From contig CALSFV010000070.1 in NCBI GenBank assembly GCA_943737045.1, positions 372,001-436,000 of the forward strand: a stretch of DNA of 64,000 bases. The letters are read 5' to 3'. The DNA is from Parapristionchus giblindavisi (Eukaryota > Nematoda > Chromadorea > Rhabditida > Diplogasteridae). The notes beneath the pieces were generated by a model. That model was not told the origin of the DNA, searched no databases, and saw nothing but the letters and a program-made list of their open reading frames with translations. The position numbers and the translations under genes were made by a program. Of this stretch, positions 38,001-48,031 are shown piece by piece (the stretch's first letter is position 1; every line of letters begins with the position of its first letter).

Positions 38001-38924
38001 TAGGTAATAATCAATAACATACAAATTTTCTCCATTGATTGCGCTATTTAATAAAACAAACCTGGGGCCGATCGGTCAAGTACGAAGAAAGTTATAGCGA
38101 TTCAAATTTTGGGGCCAGACTTTTGCACGGTACTGTAAGTATTAACGAATAGAAGAGAAAGACGCGCTCATGGATTAATCAGAAGCATATGAGATTTTTT
38201 CAGAAGACGACTCTTCTATCATAATGGATATAGACCATAGATGAGATAGAAGAAATAAAATTATATGAGTGATAAGATGGATAATAATGGTGGATTGTGA
38301 TCATACCTGATTGACAATTATTCTCTATTCTAACATATCCTCCAGCACATAAACATTGTCTTTGATGACAGATTTCTTTGGTTGGATGACATGGAGGAGA
38401 ACATGATTGAGATGATGATGAAGGAATACAACCACCAGATGACTACAAACAATATCATTAGGAGATTTATCATATTTGTATCAATTCGATCTAGAGGCGT
38501 TGATCTATTTCAAGAGAAGGTATGAAAGGCATAGACAAAAGGTTACTGTGGTATCTTCAAATACTCCCCAACAGTCTCTTCCTCGATTATATGACGCGAT
38601 TAATGTGTATTTAAATAATTATTAAGTGTTCATATGTTTTACCTCAATCATTCCTTGATTACATGCACATTTTCCTTTGACACATATAGAATTGTTAACA
38701 GTACAAGGAGAATGATCAGGATGAGGATCACATGGTTGACCCAATTGACCTATTGATGATTCTAATTTACAGTATATAGGTACTCCTGAAAAGATTCATC
38801 GGTTAAGGGGTTACTGTAGGCCAAGCATCAATCGATATCGATCGATGGGTTACTGTCGCTTTCTAAATGAAAGTAGGTGTTAATCCTTACCTAATAGGAG
38901 TAACGGCAATAGAAGCCGTATCAT
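15539..38924 (-). CDS. Giant secreted multi-EB-module protein with C-terminal chitin-deacetylase-like (CE4) domain
   Basis: One gene of about 23 kb and several dozen exons. Exon 1 (38891-38924) encodes the signal peptide [12 protein letters not shown]. Then come roughly four dozen Cys-rich segments of EB/EGF-like pattern, for example [34 protein letters not shown] and [16 protein letters not shown]. They are broken by Pro/Ser/Thr linkers: Ser-rich at 36045-36166, a Cys-poor linker at 27060-27390, Thr-rich mucin-like at about 24680-24780, and Pro/Gln/Ile-rich at about 20310-20480. The end (15539-17242) is a CE4 deacetylase-like domain: [99 protein letters not shown] and the tail [20 protein letters not shown]. 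Splice phase is continuous where checked, mostly phase 1, including across introns with 1.5-2.7 kb transposons, so this is one gene. Family knowledge suggests a cuticle or eggshell chitin-binding role. The catalytic motifs are lost (see findings), so a structural or binding role is inferred. Confidence 0.85.
20640..20985 (+). mobile_element. tRNA-derived SINE, copy 3
   Basis: Best preserved copy. It has an A-box-like tagcgcagtggt at about 20737 and a B-box gggttcgaaacc at about 20780, a spacing fit for an internal pol III promoter. The tail holds gcgatcaataagttaaatta, ttcatagtttgttcacg and caccacctttaa. It lies in an intron of the EB-CE4 gene between the exon ending YTYQQGQ and the Pro/Gln-rich linker exon. 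Confidence 0.8.
23590..23805. repeat. Possible intronic insertion in the EB-CE4 gene
   Basis: More balanced base composition than neighbouring introns, with mirrored words (ggtatcttc versus gaagatacc; tagacaaactgtgcaaatggt). No reading frame fits the EB pattern. It could be a small MITE; low confidence. Confidence 0.35.
28295..28745. repeat. Nested imperfect inverted repeat in the foldback core
   Basis: 28295-28440 and 28590-28745 mirror one another: the first reads gggagaatggactgagga ... tcctggtacggattgaccg, and the second gives the same words on the opposite strand. Each arm encodes similar peptide fragments ([13 protein letters not shown] on one side, [12 protein letters not shown] on the other), so a coding exon may have been duplicated in inverted orientation. 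Confidence 0.7.
28790..29305 (-). pseudogene. Open frame in the foldback element, possibly a transposase remnant
   Basis: 171 codons spanning part of the core and the end of the right arm. It includes [20 protein letters not shown] and [19 protein letters not shown] do not recognise a transposase signature such as DDE/DDD, and part of the frame lies in the terminal repeat. It could be a leftover exon of the element's own protein, or chance. Confidence 0.35.
31318..31410. repeat. Small hairpin insertion
   Basis: agaaaaaaaggtgtactcc and its partner gcagtacacttttttttt form a short inverted repeat around gctcacttcacagg, in an intron of the EB-CE4 gene. It resembles a very short MITE. Confidence 0.5.
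33204..33770 (-). CDS. Transposon-borne protein of unknown function (188 aa)
   Basis: Complete frame inside the second foldback element; it may be the last exon of a longer protein. It begins [10 protein letters not shown], then [59 protein letters not shown] and a basic HSRRRR patch, and ends with a strongly acidic tail ([30 protein letters not shown]). The WAL...K...A..M...IK..I..L..KKK layout loosely recalls a conserved C-terminal segment in uncharacterised animal transposon-derived proteins; this is recall, not a match. The other foldback element also has an acidic tail frame, hinting at a shared protein type. It is more GC-rich than the host exons. Confidence 0.5.
   Translation of the reverse strand: MLFYKGMLEGVQKGVGIAPLAESFHVFQQAPVHKNPTGWALRITKKGARYDPKARQLVADLFDYFTHSKKLRAEEIERRMKDRTDILPIERTSHEQIKNCIRFLVAAKKKEMEAKGIHSRRRRALLDDIYKDFEEEDLPVEEEVDVAEDERVITSDAIYDMIYSDFSEFFDGSMDILDSNSFFDLNDQ
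33836..34241. repeat. Inner inverted repeat with long C/G homopolymer runs
   Basis: cttcggtttctggccacc followed by C runs (33833-33890) mirrors G runs followed by ggtggccagaaaccgaag (34188-34240). The G-side has at least two runs of ten or more G separated by tta, a potential G-quadruplex, rare in this AT-rich window. Confidence 0.75.
34050..34110 (+). promoter_or_regulatory. TATA-like core promoter inside the second foldback element
   Basis: cctataaaagcattc at about 34051-34065 is followed about 30 bases later by ggttcagtccagagctctcc. It is the clearest TATA-type promoter in the window. It points rightwards, away from the 188-codon frame, so its product is unknown; it may be fortuitous. Confidence 0.35.
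35655..35765. mobile_element. Short MITE, copy 1
   Basis: About 100 bp with mirrored ctctccgctctggcaa / ttgccagagcggagag around gcaaagacagtgagag. It lies in an EB-CE4 intron. A related sequence occurs at 45232-45360 with the same layout and similar ends (gcacac/acaccc on the left, ggttgcg/gggtgtg on the right). Confidence 0.7.
36684..38136. mobile_element. Tc1/mariner-like foldback MITE with near-identical 640-bp arms
   Basis: Arms 36684-37322 and 37499-38136 are almost identical reverse complements; I saw only about three mismatches. The ends read cagtaccgtgcaaaagtctg and its complement, flanked by TA on both sides, as expected of TA-target Tc1/mariner elements. Both arms code the same 73-codon frame (starting [16 protein letters not shown]), which is a symmetry product and not evidence of a gene. 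The 176-bp spacer is unique. It is inserted in the EB-CE4 intron between the exon ending IENNCQS and the Ser-rich linker exon. Confidence 0.9.
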
Positions 38925-40440
38925 ATTGAAGACTGTAGATAGATAGATGGTTAAGGTCAATGAAGATGAATGAATGAATGAATAGAAGGAGGAGATTGGT
39001 TATGTTTGTACAGATAAAGTATACATTGCCTTTAGGGGGATAAAGAGATGCCCCAAGAGATGATGGACTGAGGGGGGAGAGAGAGGTAGAAGGAGAGGGA
39101 GAGGGAGAGAGGTAGAAGGAGAGGGAGAGGTAGAGAGAGGTCTGGGAGAGAGGAATAGAAAAGGCTGAAGGTTGTGTTGGTACAGATGAGGTCTTTGTTG
39201 CAGAGAAGAAGAAGGGCAATTGGAGAATTATAGTGAATAGAAGAGAGGAATGAATGAATGAATGAATGAAGTGATGATGATTGTGATATGATATATTTAT
39301 CGACAAGCTTAGCATGAAATTATACAGGTTTAGAAAACAAAAATAATAGATTGCAAAATACTCTCGACTAGAGATCCGCAATCGTTCGGTCGTGCAAAAA
39401 TTATTTATCACTAATCGATGCATGAGAAATCGTGCGCACAATTTTAATATGATAATTAAAAATAATTGCGTGCAAATTCGAGAAGTCGACTCATTCTCAT
39501 TCATTTTCACTCTTCGAACTGTGGCTCTAAAATAAATGGCCATTGCTCGACTTTGCACGAAATTAAGAGTAAAAATCGCGCAGAATTACTTTTCTTCATT
39601 TGAACATCGAACATTGTCCAACCGGTCGTGCAATTGCACGAATCTCTACTCTCGACATAGATAGATGTCGTATGAGGGTAATATTTGGATATTTGATTGA
39701 TATTATAAGATGAAATCAATGATATCAGTGAGAAAGTTCCTTATTTATCTAAAAGTTTAGGATCTTATCCATTAATCAAATTTCAAAGCTATCAACATCT
39801 GACACTACCGTAATTTCCACGCAATCTGTATTAATTAATTGAATTGTCTTGAGAGTATCTATCATATGTCAACTCTTTTTATTATATTCTCCATATCCTC
39901 TTCATCTTCTACACTAACTTCATTTGTACATAGAAAGAATCAATGAGATATCTTCTATCCATCAATTCTCCCATTATATTTATCAATGATCATATAAGGT
40001 AATCTTTCTATTATATTTCTTACCAAACTCTTAGAGGGAGAGGTCTATGTAGGATATTCTAGTCTATCAAAGTATCTAAAACCCCTATAAAAGTGTATTT
40101 TCAGTTCCACACTTTAAGTACATCTTAATATAAGTTTATAGACTCATTAAATATGATCATTATTACTAAACGATTCATCTTTATCTTCATTCTCTATTTT
40201 CTATCTTTATTACTCTCTTCATTATCCTCTTCTCTTTCAATAGTCTATCAACATATTCCAGATCGTCCAATTAGTAGTTAGCAATCAATATTGATATGTC
40301 ACAATAGGTATTCTAGCACAAAAAATAGCATAAGCCAGCTTAAACTTGATTAGCATCATTATAACATCTTTCTATCGTCTTCTTCCCTTCATTCGTCGTT
40401 ATATTCTTCTCTTTCTCTATTCACAAAAAGTCTTGTCAAT
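38925..40440. other. Upstream region of the EB-CE4 gene
   Basis: Presumed promoter side of the giant gene. 39060-39135 is a GA tract and 39240-39270 a gaat run. 39362-39657 has mirrored words (tctcgactagagatccg at the left, cgaatctctactctcgac at the right, with tcgtgcaattgcacga) and may be a decayed MITE. No exon recognised. Confidence 0.4.
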
Positions 40441-41775
40441 TCCTCTAAATCCATTCATTATCTCTTCTCTCCTCCTCCTCCTCCTCCTTCTTCTTCTTCT
40501 CTTCTCCTCTCTTCTTCTTCTTCATTCATTCTATCGTTATCATCTCATTCTCTGACCCCTTCAACAGATGTTTGTTCTCAGCTCAAGACCCCGCTGTGAT
40601 ACGAGAACCGCTCTTTAGGACCTCTCTCTCCTTCTCACCTTCTCCTCCTCCCTCTCCATCTACATCATGGATGGAGATGCAACAGGACTGCGCAAGATGA
40701 TCTCACTCCTAATCTACACTCAACCCATTCACAGTCTCCTCCTCCTATATCTTCATCTCCTCAATCATTGTTACATTCATTCATAATTATTGAACATACA
40801 GTACTGGTCAATATTCTAACATATTCTGGTTCTACAGCCATGACTTTCTTCACAGTCAACCGTTTCCGTTCATTTTTAGTACGTACGTAAGGATATTACT
40901 GCGAGGGTTCATTTTTTTTCTTTTTTTTTTATTTGTATCATGGATGATACCCTCAATATATCAATGTATGTCCTTCATAATCTATTCTACTTCCTTTCTA
41001 TTACTATCCAACACATGTCATTGTTGTTCAGTAATTCAATACTTCTTCTTTTATCTCATCAATCCATCATTCTTCCATGTACTTATCACTTTGTCTATTG
41101 TACTATACACCTGATTCTTCATTCATTAGGATCTATCCTTCCAGAATCTCTCCCTCTGCCTCTCTCTCCATCTCCCTCCCTCTTCCTCTCCCTCTCCTTT
41201 TCTCTCTATCTCTCCCTCTTCTTATATTCTGTCCATCAGCCAGCCAATTTCTTCACTTGATCTATAGTCTTTGGAGGAGGAATGGCACATTTTGATGAGA
41301 TGAGAGAGGTTGGAGATATGATAGAGGATGAATCGAGAAGGAGAGGGAAAGGGAGAAGGAGGAAGAGGGAGGGAAGGAGAAGGAGAGGGAGAGGGAGAGA
41401 GGGAGGGGGAATGGAGAGATAGAAGTATAAGATGGTGATTCTATGGATAGATGAAAGGAATATTGAGTGAATGGGTATATTGAAGTGTAATAATGAATAT
41501 GAGTGATAGATATAGATATCATTCATTCTTCTATCTATTATTGATAGTACTTGTATCATATCTAATCATCATATATGAAATCTATGGAACATTACCCCCC
41601 TCCCCTCTCTCTTCATCTCCACCTTCTTCTCCCTTCCTCTTCCTTTCTCTCACAGGTAGATCAATTCATTCTTCTTCATCTCATTCATAATATTGATTGA
41701 TTGATCATCATATCTATCTGACATATCTTCTTTCTTTCCACTTTCGCACCTCTCATAACTCTACAACTGCTTCTC

Positions 41776-42000
41776 CCTCTAGGACATCGTTCTCCCTCTC
41801 CTTCTTGAATCTCTCCCTCTCCTTCTTGAATCTCTCCCTCTCCTTCTTGAATCTCTCCCTCTCCTTCTTGAATCTCTCCCTCTCCTTCTTGAATCTCTCC
41901 CTCTCCTTCTTGAATCTCTCCCTCTCCCTTTTGAATCTCTCTCTCTCTCCTTCTTGAATCTCTCCCTCTCCTTCTTGAATCTCTCCCTCTCCCTCTTGAT
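41776..42000. repeat. 21-bp minisatellite, about 10 copies
   Basis: The unit is tctccttcttgaatctctccc, tandemly repeated with a few variant copies near 41930-41955. Because 21 is a multiple of three, every frame stays open, giving false repeat proteins on both strands. Confidence 0.85.
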
Positions 42001-43163
42001 CAATTCGATCATACACTATAATATGAATCACATCTTCTCATATTATTCATCTATTCGTTCATTTCTATTTAATCGATGTTGTTTCATTTTCTATTCATGA
42101 TTTCTTCTACTAAGATATTCTTGATCGTATCTATGGATAATAGACTCCGCCCACTTTATAGTATTGAGTCATTCATAATATTGATAATTATAGTTATTCA
42201 TCTTTCTCTCTTATTCTTTCATTTGTGAATTCTTGACTGGTCAATGAGAAGAGTCAGAAGTCTGTTCCTCTGCTTCTACCTCTCCCTCCCCCTCTCCCTC
42301 TTCCTCCCCTCTCCATCCGTCTGTTCTCACTGTTCTCCTTTATCCTTTACAATCTTTACATAGTCCACTCATCCCATATCTCATTCACTCATGTCAAAAC
42401 TCTCCTTGTCACTAATTCATTGTCAGTCAACCTCCCTCTACTCTACCCCCCCCTCCTTCCCCCCGTCCCTTGTCACCACCTCTCCTAACCCTTTAACTGT
42501 CGTGCATAACTTATCTTCTCTCTTCAATCATAAAATTACTCTTCATCTTCACCTAATATCCTCTGTTCTCCATCTCAACTTCACACTACATTCATAACAT
42601 TTTCACACCATTCAATCTCCCCTCTCCCTCTCTCCTCACTCTCTGTCCCTCTCTTTCCCCCCTCTCTCTCTCCTTCCTCCCCTCCTCCTCTTCCTATTCT
42701 CTAAGTAACTTCTTCAGATGTCTTTCTATTCTCTTTCATAAACTGGTCACTCCATATGCTTTCTTTCTCTTCTTCTTCTTCCGATTCTACAACAGTCGCT
42801 ATTCCTACTCGATCCTCCTCCCTCCCTCCCTCTCCTCCCCCTCCCATCCCCTCTCCTCCACCCTCTCCCCCTCCTCTGTCTCTCTGGGGGCAAATCCGTG
42901 CTAAATAGCCTCGTTTTCTCTCCATCTTATGTAGTATGACTCTATCAGAATGAACCGCCCACTAGGGTTGGATAGGATAGGAATGGGAGGGGAGAAGAGG
43001 GGAGGGGAGGAGATGAAGAGGAGGAACGGAGAGGGAGAGGTAGAGATGAACTTATCGTTATCTTGTCATATTCTCACTACTAATCATCTTCATTCTTTTG
43101 TCCATTAGTTACTCCTCCTTCATATTTCATGTAGATGTACCTTCAATCACTCTTCTTCTGTCT

Positions 43164-43500
43164 TCTCTCTACCTCTCTCTCCCTCTCCTTCTCCTTCTCT
43201 CCCTTCCTCTCCCTCTCTCCCTCCCTCTCCCTCTCCCTCCCCCTCTCTCTCCCCCTCTCTCTCTCCCTCTCTCTCTCCCTCTCTCTCTCCCTCTCTCTCT
43301 CCCTCTCTCTCCCTCTCCCTCCCTCTCCCTCTCCCTCCCTCTCCCTCTCTCCCTCTCTCTCTCCCCCTCTATCCCTCTCCTTCTCTCCCTCTCCCTCTCC
43401 CCCTCTCTCTCTCCCTCTCCCTCTCTCCCTCTCTCCCTCTCCCTCTCCCTCCCTCTCCCTCTCCCTCCCTCTCTCCCTCTCCTTCTTCCTCCTGTTTCTT
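43164..43500. repeat. Longest CT hexamer tract
   Basis: About 335 bases of ctccct/ctctct repeats with almost no purine on the plus strand. Such mirror-symmetric homopurine-homopyrimidine DNA can form intramolecular triplex, by general knowledge. Confidence 0.85.
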
Positions 43501-44343
43501 TACAATGATGATCATCTGGCAACTGTCGTGTATCTCTTCTCTATCATTCTCTTCATTCTTCTTTTATCTCTTCATATTATTCATTCTTCTTCCAATTTCT
43601 TTCCTTATCTTCTTCTATTTCTTCATCCAATCGTCGATATTTCTATTGAAACTCTTTCAAATGTTATGGAATAGATAGATATCAATCTTTATTCTATTCA
43701 ATCCCATCTCTTTCTTTCAACAGCTCCTTCATTTCACAATTCTTTCTAATCCTGTAACATCAGTTCTCATTTCATTCAAATCTCTCAAATTCGTCCCTGA
43801 AACACTTCCTGAAACAAAATAAACTGACACCGTGCCAAAACCGTAATCACGTTAAGCGACGGAAATCCATGTACATCCTTTTTACACTCTCTCCTGCTCA
43901 TTATATTTGATGGAATTAAAATAAATAAATAAATCATCTTTGATACCATCAATGTGTTATCTGATCACTTATCGTATTCCACGGGAATTATCATTTATTC
44001 ATTCTCTACCTCTCCCTCTCCTTTCTCTCCCTCTCCTTTCTCTCCCTCTCCTTTCTCTCCCTTTCCTTTCTCTCCCTCTCCTCCCCCTCACATCCCTCCC
44101 CTCCTCCATCCTTATCATAAATTCAGTATCCATTTACACTGTTTCTCATGCTTGTCAACTTCCTTCTTGTTTTTTTCCTACTCCCAATTCCTCATTGTAC
44201 CTCAAGACTACTACCTCTATCCCTCTCCCTCTCCTTCTCCTCCCCCTCTCCCTCTCCCTCTCCCTCTCCCTCTCCCTCTCCCTCTCCTCCCCCTCTCTCC
44301 CTCCCTCACCCTCTCCCTACCTCTCTCAATGATCTCTCTTTCA

Positions 44344-44357
44344 GTATATCTTCCATG
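44344..44357 (+). promoter_or_regulatory. Probable [11 protein letters not shown] acceptor at the membrane-protein gene start
   Basis: ctctctttcag is followed by tatatcttcc and ATG. A strong acceptor with no upstream coding exon suggests a spliced-leader site. Confidence 0.45.
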
Positions 44358-47300
44358 GGAGGTAGTTCCTCTCGTCCTTCATCATCAAATCAGGAGATGT
44401 ATGAGGTAATCAATCTATTCATTATTCATTCAATTCTTATTTTCATAATCTTGGTTATTCTGTATTACACCCATATCTACAGTATATTAGTCACCATAAC
44501 AAATCTATAATATGTTACTTAATCTCATCGTTCATGTTGATCTACAATATAGATATCACTTCATTGGTTCCACATAATTCAATTATTTTTCCAATAGAAA
44601 ATGAGATCATTTGATTCTCTTTAGTAACACAGTATCTTTATCGTTGATAATACATACGTTAATCATACTTTATCTGAAACTAATCTTATCAATTCAATCT
44701 TATCTCATCTTCCTCCCACTCTCCTCTTCTAAGCTTTTGATCGTATTACATAAGTGTGACAGTTCTCGGAAATGATCATATATTGTTTTGATCTCCCATA
44801 TATCATCACATCATTTCATATCATCATATAATATAATAATTTCTGATATTTCATTCAAATCCTTCATTCATTCATTTCCTTTACTATCAAAATGGGACAG
44901 TTTTGTGTGTGATGATAGATAAGGCTTCATATAAACTGAACATCCACCCTCATATCCTCTTAGGGGATAAGGATATAGCCCTAGGGTATGATTATTCTTG
45001 TACTTATCCCATTGAGTTCGTGTCAACTTCATTCATAGAAATGGGCGGGACTTAAAACTTTATCTTTTATCTTTCTTTGTAATGGAGTGGGTGAGTATCG
45101 TTCTATAGTTAATATAATAAAGTTAATGAAGTTGAGAATGTTAAATAATTTATTCACTCTATTTACATATTATTCATATATCTTTATTCTCTTTCTCATT
45201 TTAATGTTTTCACTTTAAAAAATACAAAAAATAATCTATGAAAGCACACCCCGAGTGCATTTGAGACTCACCGCTCTTGCAATGCTCTCTCACGTTTTCT
45301 TTGCTACGAGAGAGCGTTGCCAGAGAGGAGAGCAAAATTACCTTGGGTGTGACTTTAAATAAATTGATAATATTGTCCAAATAGATTATATGACATTAAT
45401 TTCAGTCCCATCCTCCTCCATATCTCGATATGAATTCATTATTCAGAGATGGAATACCAAAGATGATGAAGGTATATTTCATTTATCATTTAATAATGTC
45501 TGTCTATGCAAATCCATAAAATATCGTGTATACAATGATATAGGGTATAGTGATATGTAAGAAATAGTTACTAAGTTTCGCTTAGTCTGTGGGCTCACAG
45601 TTTGTTCACGAAAAAAAATCGAGAGCTCTTGATTGTATTCCTTAAAAAGAGGTGAAATGAAACGTCAAGAAGAGAATATTTATTCGTTTTGCACCTTCTA
45701 TACTAAATATGGCAAAGGCTTTTGAAAAGAAAGTATGTGGAATAACAATTCTGAATGATGATCGCCTTTATATTATTTGAATATTTTCATTGATTATTGA
45801 TTACTCTACATATCATTCTTCTATCTGTTGTACTTCTCTTCCTTCCTCTACCTCTACCTCTCCCTTTTCCTTCTTCATCTCATTTCCTCGTCAGTAACTG
45901 ATTGTTTATCGGTACTTGAGTCTGTGTTGTGATAGTCAGGGACCATAGAGCCTTGTCGGGCTCCTTTCTCTCCCTCTCCTTCCTCTCTCCCTCTCCTTCT
46001 TCTCTCTCTCCCTCTCCCCCTCTCCCTCTCCCTCTCCCTCTCCCTCTCCCTCTCCCTCTCCCTCTCCCTCTCCCTCTCCCTCTCTCCTTCTCCTTCACCT
46101 TTCATCATCTAATCTTCTTTCATCCGTTCTTCAATCTCTTCTCTCTAGAGACTTCTTTCATTTCTTCTACAAATCATCCTCGTTCATTCTTCATTCTCAT
46201 GTTTAGAGACATAAGAAATCTCTCCCTCTCCCTTAGATGCTATCAATTCCTCCCTCTCCCTCCTCCCACCATCTCTCCCTCTCCCTATTCTCTCCCTCTC
46301 CCCCTCATCGAATAAGACCTCTCCTCATCTCAAGGGGACCTAACCAAGTTATTTACAAGAAGAGAAGGATAAGAAAAAAGTGAAGGAAGAGGAGATGAAG
46401 GTAGAGGAAGAGGAAGAGGAAGAGGGAGAGGGGAAGAAGAGATGGAGAGATGAAAGATAGAGAGGAAGAATTATGAAAATGCCTTGAGGATAATAAGATG
46501 ACAGAAAGAAAGATGAACCTCCCATATTGAATAGTGAGGAGATGGATTGAGTATACTGATATATGAATAGAATGATAAAGTATTATATTGATTGATTTAA
46601 AGGATATTTAAACCACTGATTGATTGTTTATAACATTTAAATGATAATAACATTGATTATAATATCTTAATTGAAGGTAGCGGATGATATGAATCGAATG
46701 ACAAATTATATAGAAGATCTAAGGAATATGACACTCGGATTAGTTGTTATCTCATGTGAGTTATATTCAATATAATATTATTTATTTATTTATTTGATAC
46801 ACACGTGATAAGTGCGATACAAATACATATCGTTTCATTAATAATGAAGTTGATCTTTGATTAATACAAAATTATATTGATTTATATTAATTATAGTGAT
46901 TGGAGTAATTGGATTTCTTCTAATTCGTTTCTTCCATGGAAGGAGTAAAAGAAGAAGAAGAAGAACTTCCAGAACGTATGATTTCTTTTGCTATCATTTT
47001 TTGTTTATGGAACCGTTGCTGACACCCAAAAAATGCATCTCAGACAACAGCCGCATCGAGTGCCGCTTGAATAAGCACAGAAAAATAATGTTAATAACTT
47101 ATCGTTGACTTATCCGATAACCTTACGATCGCCATAGAAACAAAGAAATATTGTTTAACTCGATAGTTTTTCCATCCAGAATCATGTAATGATGGCTCAA
47201 AATCTAAGCAGATTTATCATTATAGGAAACACTCTTCTGACAATAATTTTTTGTTTGCTACTTCAGTTCATAAAACCTTAACGTCTTTAGTTAGGGCGAT

Positions 47301-48031
47301 CGAGGAGGCCTGTACATATTTATTTCAATTTTCAGTGCATGCGAAAAAGATTATTTTGAGGTGTAGAGGGTTTTTTGGTCATTGATCCATAAAATTGATA
47401 CTGTCGATATGCTGAATAGACCACGAATTGAATTGTATTGTGTATGATTTCAGACAAGAAGATGGACCTCATAGTCTTCCTCGATATTATTATCAATCAA
47501 ATTATGCACCTGAACCATGGGATAGACCTAAATCAACATTCTCTCATCATTCTCTTATTGATGAAAAGAAGAATATTGATACTAGAGGATCTCCTGAAGA
47601 TAGAAAACCACCAAATGGAAATATCAATACATATAAGGTATTACCGTATCCTTGATTATACCGTAACCTTCATGTAATATTACCGTATTCTAGAAGCTCC
47701 TACCGTATCCCCCTAGAGAACGATACTAACGTAGGTACTCTCTCTCAAACTGTGATGTAATCTATCCTAACGTATTCCCGATCTTTATCACTACCATATA
47801 CCCATCAATCTATCCTTTATCGTGTATACCTACCGTAGTCCTGTTCTGATATTAGGAAAGGTCGTCATCTACAGTATACCTCAATTGCAGCCCTACACAC
47901 CGATTGCACCGCCTGAAGTGGATTCATCAGATGAATCAAAGAGAATGGATGATTCGTATACGTCGTCTCGTGCAACTACAGTACCCAATCCAATGTTGAT
48001 TACACCAACCTCTCACAAAGTATCCCTATAA
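44355..48031 (+). CDS. Small single-pass membrane protein, unrecognised
   Basis: Six exons with matching phases: 44355-44405, 45406-45471, 46677-46755, 46897-46975, 47454-47637 and 47891-48031; about 200 residues. The start ATG lies 11 bases after a ctctctttcag acceptor, which fits [13 protein letters not shown]. The N-terminal part is short and Ser/Pro-rich (MGGSSSRPSSSNQEMYE, SHPPPYLDM). It is followed by VADDMNRMTNYIEDLRNM, one membrane span TLGLVVISLIGVIGFLLIRF, a basic stop-transfer patch (SKRRRRRTSRT) and a Tyr/Pro/Ser-rich tail with SLPRYYYQSNYAPEPWDRP and PYTPIAPPEVDSSDESKRM, ending SHKVSL. No signal peptide before the span, so a type III or tail-in protein is likely; the positive-inside rule puts the C-terminal tail in the cytosol. 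I do not recognise the family. Confidence 0.75.
45232..45360. mobile_element. Short MITE, copy 2
   Basis: In intron 1 of the membrane-protein gene. It shows ctctctcacgttttctttgc, gagagagcgttgccagag and a closing ccttgggtgtgacttta that mirrors aaagcacaccccgagtg. Related in layout and words to 35655-35765. Confidence 0.65.
45960..46095. repeat. (CTCCCT)n tract
   Basis: At least a dozen clean ctccct units at about 46015-46082. It lies in intron 2 of the membrane-protein gene; a GA tract follows at about 46375-46450, and a second CT run occurs at 46240-46305. Confidence 0.85.

Larger units (their letters stand above)
40440..44354. repeat. Polypyrimidine/polypurine low-complexity region
   Basis: A long spacer dominated by ctccct-type repeats: CT tracts near 40460-40535, 41145-41225, 42260-42320, 42610-42710, 42815-42880, 43164-43500 (nearly pure pyrimidine), 43990-44110 and 44214-44315, with a GA tract at 41337-41425. 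All long open frames here are Ser/Leu/Pro or Arg/Glu/Gly repeats created by the tracts. I found no believable exon. Confidence 0.75.

Noticed and set aside
41697..42031. Repeat protein with FLNLSLS or ERERFKK units
   Set aside because: It is the translation of a 21-bp minisatellite, open on both strands for purely numerical reasons.
43098..43674. Long Ser/Leu/Pro and Arg/Glu/Gly open frames on both strands
   Set aside because: They are produced by the CT/GA hexamer tract, which lacks stop codons in every frame; no splice sites or start context support a gene.
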